Shown here: positions 16,467 through 24,790 of the stretch, piece after piece
Position numbering within the stretch: position 1 is the first letter of the stretch
How the letters are laid out: every line of letters begins with the position of its first letter
DNA from: a virus
Virus record (IMG/VR): IMGVR_UViG_3300035698_005664
Location: 1-29,041 of that record
Reading direction: 5' to 3' (one strand)
DNA length: 29,041 bases
Notes under the pieces: model-generated
The model's database searches: none
What the model saw: only the letters and a program-made list of their open reading frames with translations
Told to the model about the DNA's origin: nothing
Made by a program: the position numbers and the translations under genes

Positions 16467-16931
16467 CTACAGGCAGATCTCATACCGAGCGATGACAGCA
16501 CCTTGCACGACTTCCGTGTCCTTGTCCATCTTGCCGAACTGCACAATTCGGAGAGGCTCTGATGCGTTTCGATCGATGTCGAGACAACCAACTTGGGCAT
16601 CGCCGTCACCGTATTTGAACACGGGGATGGGTCCGCACAATGCGTTTCCGATGGTACCGAGGCGATCGTAATTCAGAAAGCCGTTCGCGGTGTCATCGAC
16701 GAGGTCAGTCAACATTGTCATAACCTCGAAACGATAGCGGGTCACGCCGCTACCAAATACTGGTGTGGGTCCGACGACTCGTAAGACTACGGAGTCCTTT
16801 CGGAACCAATCTTTCTCTTCGCGGTCCACGCCTTCTACAAAGAACTGGAGCGAGAGAGTTGTTTCGATCAGCGTCTTCAAATGCAGGGCCACGCTGGACG
16901 TGACCCATCTTGCAAGTCTAGGTTCTATCAT
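16467..16931 (-). CDS. Tail terminator-like protein (154 aa)
   Basis: A small protein between a head-tail connector and the tail tube gene, the usual place for the tail terminator that caps the tube and joins it to the head. Sequence features fit the family loosely: an N-terminal helix (MIEPRLARWVTSSVALHLKTLI), a beta strand region (SGVTRYRFEVMTMLTDLV) and a closing strand (VVQGAVIARYEICL) typical of the terminator fold. The start overlaps the previous gene as ATGA. No catalytic motif is expected. The call is mainly positional. Confidence 0.6.
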   Translation of the reverse strand: MIEPRLARWVTSSVALHLKTLIETTLSLQFFVEGVDREEKDWFRKDSVVLRVVGPTPVFGSGVTRYRFEVMTMLTDLVDDTANGFLNYDRLGTIGNALCGPIPVFKYGDGDAQVGCLDIDRNASEPLRIVQFGKMDKDTEVVQGAVIARYEICL

Positions 16932-17368
16932 GTTCGGGAGCCTTTCGCGATCTTGCAGTGAACCACTACACCACCGTCAAAATGCTGAACGTCTGAAACC
17001 TCGTAGGACGACGATCGCCACTGAATGAATTGTGTTGAGTCCAGGTCGCCCCAGCCTCGGATGTCTCGTTCGCAGACCAGGAAGGACACCGTTTCAATGT
17101 CTTGCCCTGCACCGCCTTGCCAAGCGTACTGGCGAACCGCCTGCATCATCGAAGGTGTGTACGTCACGTTTCTCGCCACGGTGGGCGGGACGTACACGGC
17201 GTTTCGGATTGTCACGCTTGTGTATGTTCTGGTCGGGTCTCCCGTGGCATAGTCCACGTCAGATTCCAAGACCTTTGAAAGCACGATCTGTTCGCCGTAC
17301 CGTCGAGTGAAGTTATAGAACGTGCGTTTCTGGGAGTTGGCGACTCGTGCGTTTCGGGTCGGCTCCAT
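16928..17368 (-). CDS. Head-tail connector / stopper-like protein (146 aa)
   Basis: A small beta-rich protein: RRYGEQIVLSKVLESDVDYA, then TRTYTSVTIRNAVYVPPTVA, GGAGQDIETVSFLVCERDI and a final SSSYEVSDVQHFDGGVVV. The barrel-like C-terminal pattern (F-L-x-D/ER-I... Y-V-V-D) is that of head-closure or stopper proteins such as SPP1 gp16-type. It precedes the tail terminator candidate with ATGA overlap and follows the small membrane protein with TAATG overlap. The role would be sealing the portal after packaging. Confidence 0.6.
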   Translation of the reverse strand: MEPTRNARVANSQKRTFYNFTRRYGEQIVLSKVLESDVDYATGDPTRTYTSVTIRNAVYVPPTVARNVTYTPSMMQAVRQYAWQGGAGQDIETVSFLVCERDIRGWGDLDSTQFIQWRSSSYEVSDVQHFDGGVVVHCKIAKGSRT

Positions 17369-17658
17369 TACTGCGCCCTGATGAGTGACTTCAACTCGAT
17401 GATCTGTTGTGTGTTCATTTCGAGTGCCCGACGTAGTTCGAGATTAACTTCCCGGAAGTCGGTCAGTGCTTGTAGGATCATCGAGCGGTCCTTGGCAAAC
17501 AAAGACTTGTCCTCGATCATTTCCTTCACACGGTTCTCTGTTGGCCGGTCGTAGACAGCGGCAACTGCCCAAGCATTGAACGAAATCGCTCCTGTCAACA
17601 AGGTGCCCAGAATCAGAAGGATTACTGGACTCGGAACTTTGTAACTCTCGCCAGCCAT
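17368..17658 (-). CDS. Single-span membrane protein with coiled coil (96 aa)
   Basis: After a nine-residue polar start there is one strong membrane helix (PVILLILGTLLTGAISFNAW and the next few residues). A charged amphipathic helix follows, rich in Glu, Leu and Arg (ENRVKEMIEDK..., LTDFREVNLELRRALEMN). This is the shape of holin/spanin-like or membrane-anchored accessory proteins found in many phages, but it is placed between the coat and connector genes. It is coupled to the connector by TAATG. No signal peptidase or lipobox site is seen. The function is unknown; membrane anchoring of assembly or a second holin are options. Confidence 0.55.
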   Translation of the reverse strand: MAGESYKVPSPVILLILGTLLTGAISFNAWAVAAVYDRPTENRVKEMIEDKSLFAKDRSMILQALTDFREVNLELRRALEMNTQQIIELKSLIRAQ

Positions 17659-17725
17659 TTCATTCTCACTCCATTGTCAACTTGGTAAAGATGCGGGTGA
17701 AGGATTCCCCAACCCGTATTAAGAA

Positions 17726-17753
17726 ACACGGGACTGGGTTTCCAGTCCCGTGT
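17726..17753 (-). terminator. Intrinsic terminator after the coat gene
   Basis: A perfect 12-bp GC-rich stem (ACACGGGACTGG and its complement) with a four-base loop lies 20 bases after the coat stop. On the leftward transcript it is followed by TTTCTTAAT. This is the best terminator in the window and would keep the coat transcript abundant relative to downstream connectors. Confidence 0.75.
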
Positions 17754-17773
17754 AAGTTTCTGCTACCGGAAAC

Positions 17774-19189
17774 TTAGCCGTTGAGAACAACAGCCAAGCG
17801 AGTGTCCAGGATCGCGACACCGCACAGCACGTCGAAGGTCACTCGCGTGCCTTGAGCCTTGCTATCGTATTGCATCGTCACTCGCATGGACAGACCGTCC
17901 ATCGAAGCGACGTAGGACGAGGCTCCCGAACCTTCTGGCACGCTTGCCAACGGGCGGCTGACCAACGCGATTGCTTCGCGGGTGAAGGCGACCGAGCGGC
18001 TACCGGCAGGGCCGGGGAACGCCAGTTGGTTATCGGTCAAAGCTGCCGACAACGGGCGGTCCAACAGGACTGCGTGTTCCGTGGTCGAGGTTTCCGTCAC
18101 GGAGATGACCGTGTAGGTGTGGGTCGATCCACCAGTGCCGAACGAAACCAATTGACCAACTTGTGGTCCCTTGTTCGCAGCGAAGCCGTCCAGGACGACT
18201 TCCTTGGCATATCCAAGGGCGAATGCACCCTTGACGTCGCACGCCATGTAGACGATCACGTCTGCACCGGAGGCGATGTTAGCGGTGACACCTTCCGTTA
18301 GCGTAATGTCCGAGGCCAACGTGTCGGCGGTGGCGGACGCAATCCGGTGAGCGTAGTGGCTACCTTCGATCGTGACATACTCACCACCAGCGTTCGTGAC
18401 ATTGGCAATCAGGTTAGTCGCTTCGATGGCAGTCGAGCCTTTAGCTTCTACACCGTCGGTCACACCTGGAGCAACTTCTGCGTCCGAGACGTTGACGTGA
18501 GCGACGTTCTGGTCCATGAAGCTATCGAAGCCATAGATGCGCCCAACGCTTGCTTCACGCAGAGCGGTACCTTGGTCACCACGCTTGTCAGCTTCGGTGA
18601 CGATGTCAGCACCCAAGGCCGAACGGTTGAAGCGGCTCGACATAACCAAGTAGCGACCGAACTTCGGTGCCTTGTTGTCGTTCAGCTTTTCGTCGGCGTC
18701 CAGGATGTACTGGTCGACGTTCAACTCACTGACCGCACCGGGTTCGCCGACTTGGTAGGTTTGCAGGCGAGCGACTTGACCACACAGGACTTGGTCGATC
18801 TTTTCTGCGATCTCGCGAGCGGCGGGTTCCATGTATCGTTCCAACAGGTCGGGCAGAGCCTTGCTGCGTTCGCCGTCCTTGATGACGTAGGAAACGTGGA
18901 AGTGCTGGTCCAAGGGGACCGGGATGTTCGGGCTGACGGCATCTTGGTCAGTCACGTTGTCGGCGTCGGTCTTCCGCTTACCGGAGAAGTCGGCGGGACG
19001 ACTGGTGTTGACAACATCGCCTTCGCTTGCGACGTTGTTGCTAAAGTCGCGGTGGACCAGTTGTGCCATCACGGTATTCGACATCAAAGTCATCAAAGCC
19101 TCGCGGCTCCAGACTTCGGGAATCAAGGCGTCGTTGTCATTTGCCTTGGCGACCATTCGGACGTCTGCTGCCAGGATCATTTTGAACAT
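17774..19189 (-). CDS. Major capsid protein, P22-coat-like
   Basis: A 471-residue coat protein of the P22 gp5-like branch of the HK97 fold. The N-terminus has ALIPEVWSREALMTLMSN, then MAQLVHRDFSNNVASEGDVV and NTSRPADF, which is the family's start. The spine segment (AAREIAEKIDQVL) follows, then beta-rich insertions at ~255-315 and ~333-395, and AFTREAIALVSRPL near 401-414. It is flanked by the scaffold upstream and a strong terminator downstream, and preceded by the leader also used by the tail tube gene. The ATG at 19189 is kept because an AGGAAA lies upstream; the ATG at the fourth codon is an alternative. Confident family call. Confidence 0.88.
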   Translation of the reverse strand: MFKMILAADVRMVAKANDNDALIPEVWSREALMTLMSNTVMAQLVHRDFSNNVASEGDVVNTSRPADFSGKRKTDADNVTDQDAVSPNIPVPLDQHFHVSYVIKDGERSKALPDLLERYMEPAAREIAEKIDQVLCGQVARLQTYQVGEPGAVSELNVDQYILDADEKLNDNKAPKFGRYLVMSSRFNRSALGADIVTEADKRGDQGTALREASVGRIYGFDSFMDQNVAHVNVSDAEVAPGVTDGVEAKGSTAIEATNLIANVTNAGGEYVTIEGSHYAHRIASATADTLASDITLTEGVTANIASGADVIVYMACDVKGAFALGYAKEVVLDGFAANKGPQVGQLVSFGTGGSTHTYTVISVTETSTTEHAVLLDRPLSAALTDNQLAFPGPAGSRSVAFTREAIALVSRPLASVPEGSGASSYVASMDGLSMRVTMQYDSKAQGTRVTFDVLCGVAILDTRLAVVLNG

Positions 19190-19248
19190 GCTGGAAAGTT
19201 TCCTAGAGAAAGGTGAATGTTTGAGAGGTGAGCCCGGCGTACCGGTAA
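19190..19248 (-). promoter_or_regulatory. Leader with UNCG-type hairpin before the coat gene
   Basis: On the transcript, TTACCGGTACGCCGGG gives a CCGG/CCGG stem (19234-19245) with a UACG loop, 45 bases before the ATG. CAAACATTCACC and CTAGGAAA follow. Compared with the tail-tube leader, the stem is kept while the loop changes from UUCG to UACG, so it stays within the UNCG class. Confidence 0.5.
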
Positions 19249-19272
19249 GTGACCCGCTACTGCGGTGAGTTG

Positions 19273-20112
19273 TTAGAATCCGCGTCGTTCTCGGATGCCA
19301 TATTGTTTCTTGATGGCATCACGGTTGGCAAAGTATTCTTCGTCGGTCATCTTACCAACGTCGACTCGACTCTTGCCAGCGAATGAGGTATTGCTACCTT
19401 CGCCGATTCCCTTTGCGACGTTGCCACGGAACAGGTTGCCATACTTGGCGACGTCCTGCTTCATGTCTTCGATCGCTTCTTCCGTGGTCACATAGACCTC
19501 GGAGACGGTGCCGTCTTCCGCCTTCTTCTGAACCTTCACACGGGGAACGTAGCGACCGGTCTGCTCGCCTTGTTCATTCGTTTCAGCGACGATCTCTGTG
19601 CGGGGACCGAGGACCGAAATGAACTGTTCAGGGTTGTACGCTCCATGCTGGCTTGCCGCCGACAGGATCGAATTGTCTCGGGTCTGGGTTTCAAACAACG
19701 AACGATAGCGTTTGGCTTCGTTGGTGGTCTCTTCCAGTTTCTTGCCAAACTCGGTTTCCCGTTTCTTGGCTTCGTAAGTGGTTTGTTGTTCGCGGGTGCG
19801 AAGCTGTGCCTGGACTTGCTCCAGTTCACTTTGCAGTTCAGACTTCTCGTTGGCGGTGAGGCTCTGCGATTGCAGGAGAGTCTCGTACCGGCGTTCCGTT
19901 TGCTCCAACTGCGAGCGAACTTTCTTGACACGCTTCACAACGATGTCGTTGACCAGGGCTTGTTGTTCGGCAGTAAACTTGGCGTTTGAAATGTCGGCAC
20001 CGGCACCATCGTCGCCGTCCGAGTGTTGGTCGTCTCCGTCGGCTCCGTCGGCTCCCTCATTGTCTCGTGCGATGAAACGTGGGTCTGCCAATAGGATAGC
20101 AAGCAACTTCAT
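19273..20112 (-). CDS. Scaffolding protein
   Basis: A highly charged helical protein directly upstream of the coat gene. It opens MKLLAILLADPRF, then has an acidic Gly/Asp tract (EGADGADGDDQHSDGDDG). A long coiled coil at about residues 50-145 (QLEQTERRYETLLQSQSLTA, then SELQSELEQVQAQLRTREQQ) follows, and a basic end (KKQYGIRERRGF) that could dock the coat. This is the standard tailed-phage scaffold architecture. I place the start at 20112, with GAGG seven bases upstream; the in-frame ATG at 20124 also has a GAGGT upstream and would add MRQK. No protease motif is seen. The leader contains several short inverted repeats. Confidence 0.78.
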   Translation of the reverse strand: MKLLAILLADPRFIARDNEGADGADGDDQHSDGDDGAGADISNAKFTAEQQALVNDIVVKRVKKVRSQLEQTERRYETLLQSQSLTANEKSELQSELEQVQAQLRTREQQTTYEAKKRETEFGKKLEETTNEAKRYRSLFETQTRDNSILSAASQHGAYNPEQFISVLGPRTEIVAETNEQGEQTGRYVPRVKVQKKAEDGTVSEVYVTTEEAIEDMKQDVAKYGNLFRGNVAKGIGEGSNTSFAGKSRVDVGKMTDEEYFANRDAIKKQYGIRERRGF

Positions 20113-20205
20113 TTTCTGCCTCATTCAAGAGTGACCTCGAAACCGTCGAGTCGGGCCTAGTCAGGCGATTGACCTACGTCAAGTGGACAAAGTGTCCGGT
20201 CAACA

Positions 20206-20261
20206 GTAATATGGTAACTTGTCTCGGGTTTTCATCGAGATTCTGGGAATTTTCACGAAAT
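20206..20261 (-). promoter_or_regulatory. Putative late promoter element, copy B (before scaffold)
   Basis: On the leftward strand the block reads GAAAATTCCCAGAATCTC, 19 bases, then TTACCATATTAC (20217-20206). The same two blocks at the same 19-base spacing occur at 28113-28057 upstream of the small terminase. Both copies start just after a gene end and lie about 100 bases before a leftward gene. No sigma70 hexamer pair fits well. It could be read by a phage-controlled or alternative sigma factor. Confidence 0.5.
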
Positions 20262-20269
20262 ATCCAGAA

Positions 20270-20959
20270 TTACTGCTTGCCTACCCGAAACCCGGTCGAA
20301 ATACCAAGAAACGGGAGAATCAACGCCCAGGCGGACGGGGACGGCACGAGATTGGCGATATGCTGCATTGGTCCCTTGTCCGTGGCGAACTCTGTCCGTA
20401 CAGGGCCGAATGTCTCGACCTTCACGTTCTGGCTCTCGAAGTCCGACTGGGGATCTCGTCCGCCCAGCAGGGCGTCGGCGATCAGGTAGATCGCTCGCTC
20501 GATCTCGACCGGCACGCCGGATACGCCGCCAATGAGGCAGACGACGCCGTCGGATCGGGTTCGGGTTCGCGGGAACGCAAGGGTCTGGCTTGGTTCCGTC
20601 TTGGTGCCGACAAAGTTGAACTTTTCGATAAGCTCGGTGGCGGTGTACAGTGCCCGGACCTTGTCGTCCAGCGGTGAGTTGTTCCAGTCGTAGCTATGCG
20701 TCCGCCTACTATGGAACAGGTCGCCAGCGGTGACGGCTCCGTAATACTCTTGACTCGCGTCGAGCAGAAAGGCGTCAGAGTCGACAGGAGAGGCTCCAGC
20801 TTGGGCGTAGACGAACTTGGACGACAAAAGGGCTGGATACACGCCCGGGAGCCCAACGTCCTCTGTGATAGCCACAGCGTCGTCTGCCCAGGGCGTGGAA
20901 TCGACTACCGCTTTCCCGTACAGGGTCAGTCCGGTCGGGGCGATGATGTACTTAGTCAT
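20270..20959 (-). CDS. Head-tail connector (DnaT-like/gp6-like), 229 aa
   Basis: The ATG at 20959 overlaps the portal stop as ATGACTAA. The N-terminal ~65 residues (IIAPTGLTLYGKAVVDSTPW...) form a small beta domain. The C-terminal part contains FNFVGTKTEPSQTLAFPRTR, then GVSGVPVEIERAIYLIADAL and LGGRDP. This 'G-K/T...Q-L-x-(F/W)-P-R ... I-P-x-E-I-x-x-A' pattern is that of the head-completion adaptor family annotated as 'DnaT-like ssDNA-binding protein', which binds below the portal. It is not a replication protein here. The position between portal and scaffold is unusual, since adaptors mostly follow the coat gene. Confidence 0.7.
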   Translation of the reverse strand: MTKYIIAPTGLTLYGKAVVDSTPWADDAVAITEDVGLPGVYPALLSSKFVYAQAGASPVDSDAFLLDASQEYYGAVTAGDLFHSRRTHSYDWNNSPLDDKVRALYTATELIEKFNFVGTKTEPSQTLAFPRTRTRSDGVVCLIGGVSGVPVEIERAIYLIADALLGGRDPQSDFESQNVKVETFGPVRTEFATDKGPMQHIANLVPSPSAWALILPFLGISTGFRVGKQ

Positions 20960-22703
20960 TGGTGTCTGCCTTCGGCTTGTCTTCCAGGGATTCGTCTTTC
21001 TCGACGGCACCGCTATTCGGGTCACCATCCAGTTCGGGGGCACCGCGTGCGGCGGGTCGGTCCTCGCCCGGTGCCGGGGCGTCCTTCGGCGTCTGTGCCT
21101 TCAACGTCTCGGCGATCCGCTTGGCTCGGTCCTTGCGTGCCTGCTCCACGACCTTCTCGGAGTCGTAGCCCAGGGCCTCCGATGCGGTCTTGTCGTCGAC
21201 CAGACCCGCCTTGTGGGCTTCCAGGGTGTTCTGCGGATCTGACATGATGTAGTCGTTGGAATCGATCTTGCGGTAGATCTTGTCCAATTCCAGTTGTGGC
21301 ACCTTACCAGACAACAGCGAGTCGACGATCATCTTTGATGCAACCCGCTTCAACTCTTGGGTAGGCAGTCGATCGACTAGATCCAACGTACCCTTGGCTT
21401 CCTCTTGTCGTTCCATATCGGACTTCAAGACGTAGCGGTCGGGGTAGTGGATGATGGCGGGTTTCGGGTTGACCACGTCTTCGTACTCAGCCCAGATGTC
21501 GGCGATCAACTTCTCACCCTTGGCGAGTGCCATCCCGATGAACGATAGACCGGCTTCCAACCCACCCTGCCCGACTTTCTTGGATTCGGCGGATTCGGTT
21601 CGGCTGCCAGCTTTGCCTTGCACGGCGAGGTTGATAAGTGACCGGATGTTCGCTTCGAGTCTGTCCTGCAACTTCATCGAGGCTTCGAGCGGGTCGGTCG
21701 ACGGGCTGATGAACCCAGGTCGATCGAGGTTGGTGTCGTAGTAGCGACCCTTTCCTGCACCGAGGTTCTCAGCGGCACCGCTGGCACCTTCTGCGGATTC
21801 GGCTTGCTTCAAGTGGTCACCAGACGCAAACGGGTCACGTTGGATCGTGAGGAAGGGGGCGTTCGACTTAATAGCATAGTAGACGTCGCTGCTCGACAGG
21901 TTGAGCAGGGCACGTTGGTAGGATGCGACATCTTTCATCAGAGAGTCGCCGATGTCCATGAGGACGAACGGTACTCGCTTCAAGTTTGTGAGGACGGCAC
22001 CATCAGGGACACTTCCGTCGCGACGAAGAACTTCACCGGCGGAGTTGTAGAGACGGTACCAGACTTGACCCAGTTCGTCCTTCCATACCAAACGCAGACG
22101 TTCTTCGCTACCACTCGGCATTTCAACACCCCCGACCTCGGTAGTCACTGTGACGTTGTGGTCGCGGAGTAGTACGGATTGGAACTCACCACCACCGACG
22201 CCACGGGCGGACTTCGTGTAGGACAAGATGTCCTCGACGCGGTAGTACGTCAAGAATGGAGGGTATGATTTGTCAGCAAGGGTTGGACCTTCCGGCGGGG
22301 CAGCGTCAACGTAAACTCCGACCTTACCCATGAGCAACAGTTCGGTTAGCACGTCATCACCGATGAACGAATCGATCGTCGACCCTTCACCATCAACACC
22401 ACCATTGATACCAGCGATGGCGTCACGGTAGGTCTTCGATCCGCCGATGCGACTGACACTGACGAGACGTTGATAGATGTTGTTGCGAACGTCCAGCAGA
22501 GCCGACTTCGCGAACGCCGGGATCGGTGTCAACTCACGACGTTGACTAAAGTCTGTGTCAGTCTCCCGATCTTGGAACTTGACGAGATAGCGATCGCGGT
22601 AGTATTCTCCGCCCTCGAACGTATCACGCCACTTCTCCCAGTCAAGGGAGTCGGCGAGGTATCGTGGGTGACGGAGTGTTCCGATAGTGAATTTCTGAGT
22701 CAT
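20952..22703 (-). CDS. Portal protein (583 aa)
   Basis: It follows the large terminase without a gap (TAA then ATG). The N-terminus (HPRYLADSLDWEKWRDTFEG, YYRDRYLVKFQDRE, then RRELTPIPAFAKSALLDVRN and NIYQRL) and the middle (LLLMGKVGVYVDAAPPEG; PPFLTYYRVEDILSYTKS) match phage portals of the DUF4055-like group. Later helices (EANIRSLINLAVQ) and a charged, Pro/Asp-rich C-terminus are also typical. The portal forms the dodecameric DNA channel at the head vertex. Its place after the terminase agrees. No insertion or break is seen. Confidence 0.8.
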   Translation of the reverse strand: MTQKFTIGTLRHPRYLADSLDWEKWRDTFEGGEYYRDRYLVKFQDRETDTDFSQRRELTPIPAFAKSALLDVRNNIYQRLVSVSRIGGSKTYRDAIAGINGGVDGEGSTIDSFIGDDVLTELLLMGKVGVYVDAAPPEGPTLADKSYPPFLTYYRVEDILSYTKSARGVGGGEFQSVLLRDHNVTVTTEVGGVEMPSGSEERLRLVWKDELGQVWYRLYNSAGEVLRRDGSVPDGAVLTNLKRVPFVLMDIGDSLMKDVASYQRALLNLSSSDVYYAIKSNAPFLTIQRDPFASGDHLKQAESAEGASGAAENLGAGKGRYYDTNLDRPGFISPSTDPLEASMKLQDRLEANIRSLINLAVQGKAGSRTESAESKKVGQGGLEAGLSFIGMALAKGEKLIADIWAEYEDVVNPKPAIIHYPDRYVLKSDMERQEEAKGTLDLVDRLPTQELKRVASKMIVDSLLSGKVPQLELDKIYRKIDSNDYIMSDPQNTLEAHKAGLVDDKTASEALGYDSEKVVEQARKDRAKRIAETLKAQTPKDAPAPGEDRPAARGAPELDGDPNSGAVEKDESLEDKPKADTND

Positions 22704-24365
22704 TTAGAATTTCTCGTCTGGTTGAATTGAACGTCCCGTCGAACACTTGTATCCCATGAAGTGGGCGACCTCGCAATACGCAGCAGCGTGTGCTTGGTGG
22801 TCGTCGGCGATGCTTTTGTAGACTCCGCGAGGGAGCCCCATTTCATCCAACTCATAGGTCCGCATGGGAGCCTTCAAGTGTTCACGAGCCACGCTTGGGA
22901 AGCGAGTCGGGATTGACACCTTACCCTTGTGGAACCTTCCCAACGCGAGGTCGAGGAAGGTGGTCCGGTCGACGGTCAGGATGGGCACGCCCCGTTCGTC
23001 CTCTACTACTTTGATCTCTTTGCCGGTTGTGCCCCGGCGGTACTGACACATGCCAGCGAAGCCCCGGAAACGTCGACAGAATCGTCGAGCGTTCACGGTG
23101 TCCGGGTGACTGTCAACTACTGCGTATCTGACTTGCCACTCTCGCATCAGGTTACAGACCCCGTCCCAGTCTTCTGACGGGAGTCGTAGGATCTGTAAGA
23201 CTTCCATCTTTGAAGTCTCATAGGGGAACTGGCCGGGGTTGCTATCGTACTTGATCTCAGCGATCCAGCAGTCGAGAAATGTTCCAACGTCAATCCCCAT
23301 GTAGATGTTTCGACTGGAGTCCTCGGGACGATCGGTCCCAAGAATCTTTGTGGTGTCTCGGCAAGACTCGATGATCGCGTCGGTAAGCCGGGCACCTTCT
23401 GCGATGTAAGTCTCGCCCAACTTCTGATTCGTGAACTCGGTCGCCGCGGGGTCTGACAGCAGTGACTTCTGATAAGCGTTCACCATTTCTGACGGTGACA
23501 CGGTCATCGAATAAAGCTGGTTGACATGGAATGACCGGTGCCCCTGCACGTTGGTACGTTCTGGTACGAAGCTGGCTGGTGCGAGCCACTCTGTTTTAGT
23601 CTCGTGCGGAAGTACGTTCTTGCACTCGTTGCAAATGTATTTCGACTTGGCGGTCTCTGGGTCACCCAGGTAGTCGCCGCATATCAACACGTTGTCGGGG
23701 AACTTGAGTTGGATGTGCTTTCCGCACGAGGGGCACGGGAAGAAGAATTTCTCCATCGTGCCGTCTTGGAATTGTTTGTTGATACCGAACTCTGGGAGCG
23801 TCGGTGTCGAGAGTGTGAACAGATACTTTGTCAACTGACCAGACAACCGTTCGGTCACCAAGTCATACGTCCCGTCGGCACACCTGTCATACTCGTCGAT
23901 GATCGCAGATGACACGGGGACCGAGACGAGGCCACGGCTCGATACTGATCCACGGATGTAAAGGTTCGTGCGGTCCAGGGTAGTCTTCAAACCGACGGAG
24001 TCACCGCCTTTGAATATACCTTTGAGGTGTGGCGACAGTTCGGTCAGTGCGTCGAGGCGACCCTTGGAGAAGTCCCCCGCGAGCCCTTGAGTTGGTAGGA
24101 CGTACAACACGTCGTTCTTGCGTTCGGATACGACATACAACGCACGGATCATACCGGCGATAGAGTATCCAATCTGTGCTGCCTTCTGGACAGTCACCAG
24201 ACCTTCATCAATGTTAAGGATCTCACGTTGCCACGGAAACCGGTTGAAGTTGACCAGACCCGGGAACGGGTTCGGCATGTGAACGCGAGCCTCGGCCCAT
24301 CGAGTACAACTCGTGAGCGAGGCGTCGGTCAACTTGCTTTGGATTCTGGAGCGGAGGTCAAACAT
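22704..24365 (-). CDS. Terminase large subunit, GpA-like
   Basis: It packages DNA into the head, using ATPase and nuclease domains. There is a deviant Walker A (KAAQIGYS, residues 61-68), Walker B AIIDEYD (154-160) and a coupling motif TLSTP (184-188). A zinc site CPSC...CNEC (C211, C214, C245, C248) is typical of lambda GpA-type terminases. The nuclease begins with GIDVG (D359) and a second acidic site follows near VVDSHPD. Length 553 residues is typical. It begins by TAATG overlap with the 141-aa gene and joins the portal directly. The small subunit candidate is about 3 kb away, across the lysis-type cassette. Confidence 0.93.
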   Translation of the reverse strand: MFDLRSRIQSKLTDASLTSCTRWAEARVHMPNPFPGLVNFNRFPWQREILNIDEGLVTVQKAAQIGYSIAGMIRALYVVSERKNDVLYVLPTQGLAGDFSKGRLDALTELSPHLKGIFKGGDSVGLKTTLDRTNLYIRGSVSSRGLVSVPVSSAIIDEYDRCADGTYDLVTERLSGQLTKYLFTLSTPTLPEFGINKQFQDGTMEKFFFPCPSCGKHIQLKFPDNVLICGDYLGDPETAKSKYICNECKNVLPHETKTEWLAPASFVPERTNVQGHRSFHVNQLYSMTVSPSEMVNAYQKSLLSDPAATEFTNQKLGETYIAEGARLTDAIIESCRDTTKILGTDRPEDSSRNIYMGIDVGTFLDCWIAEIKYDSNPGQFPYETSKMEVLQILRLPSEDWDGVCNLMREWQVRYAVVDSHPDTVNARRFCRRFRGFAGMCQYRRGTTGKEIKVVEDERGVPILTVDRTTFLDLALGRFHKGKVSIPTRFPSVAREHLKAPMRTYELDEMGLPRGVYKSIADDHQAHAAAYCEVAHFMGYKCSTGRSIQPDEKF

Positions 24366-24790
24366 TAGTTGTCCAGAGGGCTTTCCGGTTGAGTGACTTC
24401 CACGTTGTCCTTGACACCGTGGACAGTCTCAATCGTGACCTTCGACTTCGGTTTCGACTTCGGTTTCGATTTCGGTTTCGATTTCTGCTTCTCGGCTTCA
24501 ACTTCGGCGGCATCGCGGAGGACGGGGGTGCCGTCGTCGGCGAACATGATAACCAATCCGAGGATGCGGAGGATCGCTTCGCGGTGCTTCCACAACCAAT
24601 CGGTCCACACCTTGAATCGGTTGATCCATCGGCTGCCTTGGTTCGTGGAGTAGTAGTCGTTCAGTGCACGGTAGGTCGTCGGGTTATCCAGCTTCGCGTT
24701 AATCAGAGCAACGGTTGCCTTGTCATCGCCTACGATTCGTCGGCGGATGAGTCCACGGAGCAGGTTGGGTCGGGGGAGTCGCTTGGCCAT
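24365..24790 (-). CDS. Basic protein with KPKS repeats before terminase (141 aa)
   Basis: The first ~90 residues are helical and basic (RLPRPNLLRGLIRRRIVGDD; STNQGSRWINRFKVWTDWLW; then AILRILGLVIMFADDG). The middle has four copies of a KPKS-type unit coded by a 12-bp tandem repeat, and the end is acidic-neutral. A GAGGAA lies six bases before the ATG, and the stop overlaps the large terminase start as TAATG. I do not recognise a family. With its lysine tail it might bind nucleic acid or the membrane, and its coupling to terminase suggests a packaging or late-stage accessory role. It overlaps the preceding membrane-protein gene by 61 bases. Confidence 0.55.
   Translation of the reverse strand: MAKRLPRPNLLRGLIRRRIVGDDKATVALINAKLDNPTTYRALNDYYSTNQGSRWINRFKVWTDWLWKHREAILRILGLVIMFADDGTPVLRDAAEVEAEKQKSKPKSKPKSKPKSKVTIETVHGVKDNVEVTQPESPLDN
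24441..24488. repeat. Tandem 12-bp repeat, four units
   Basis: Four head-to-tail 12-bp units (TTCGACTTCGGT and close variants) lie inside the 141-aa gene and encode Lys-Pro-Lys-Ser repeats on the leftward strand. Unit number probably varies by slippage, changing protein length in whole four-residue steps. Confidence 0.85.

Noticed and set aside
18347-19216. Long open frame (289 aa) on the rightward strand inside the coat gene
   Set aside because: It is antisense to a confident P22-like coat gene, has no family motif, and its composition follows the codon pattern of the opposite strand.
20270-20959. DnaT-like similarity as a sign of a replication primosome protein
   Set aside because: The gene sits between portal and scaffold, and this family name is widely applied to head-tail adaptors.
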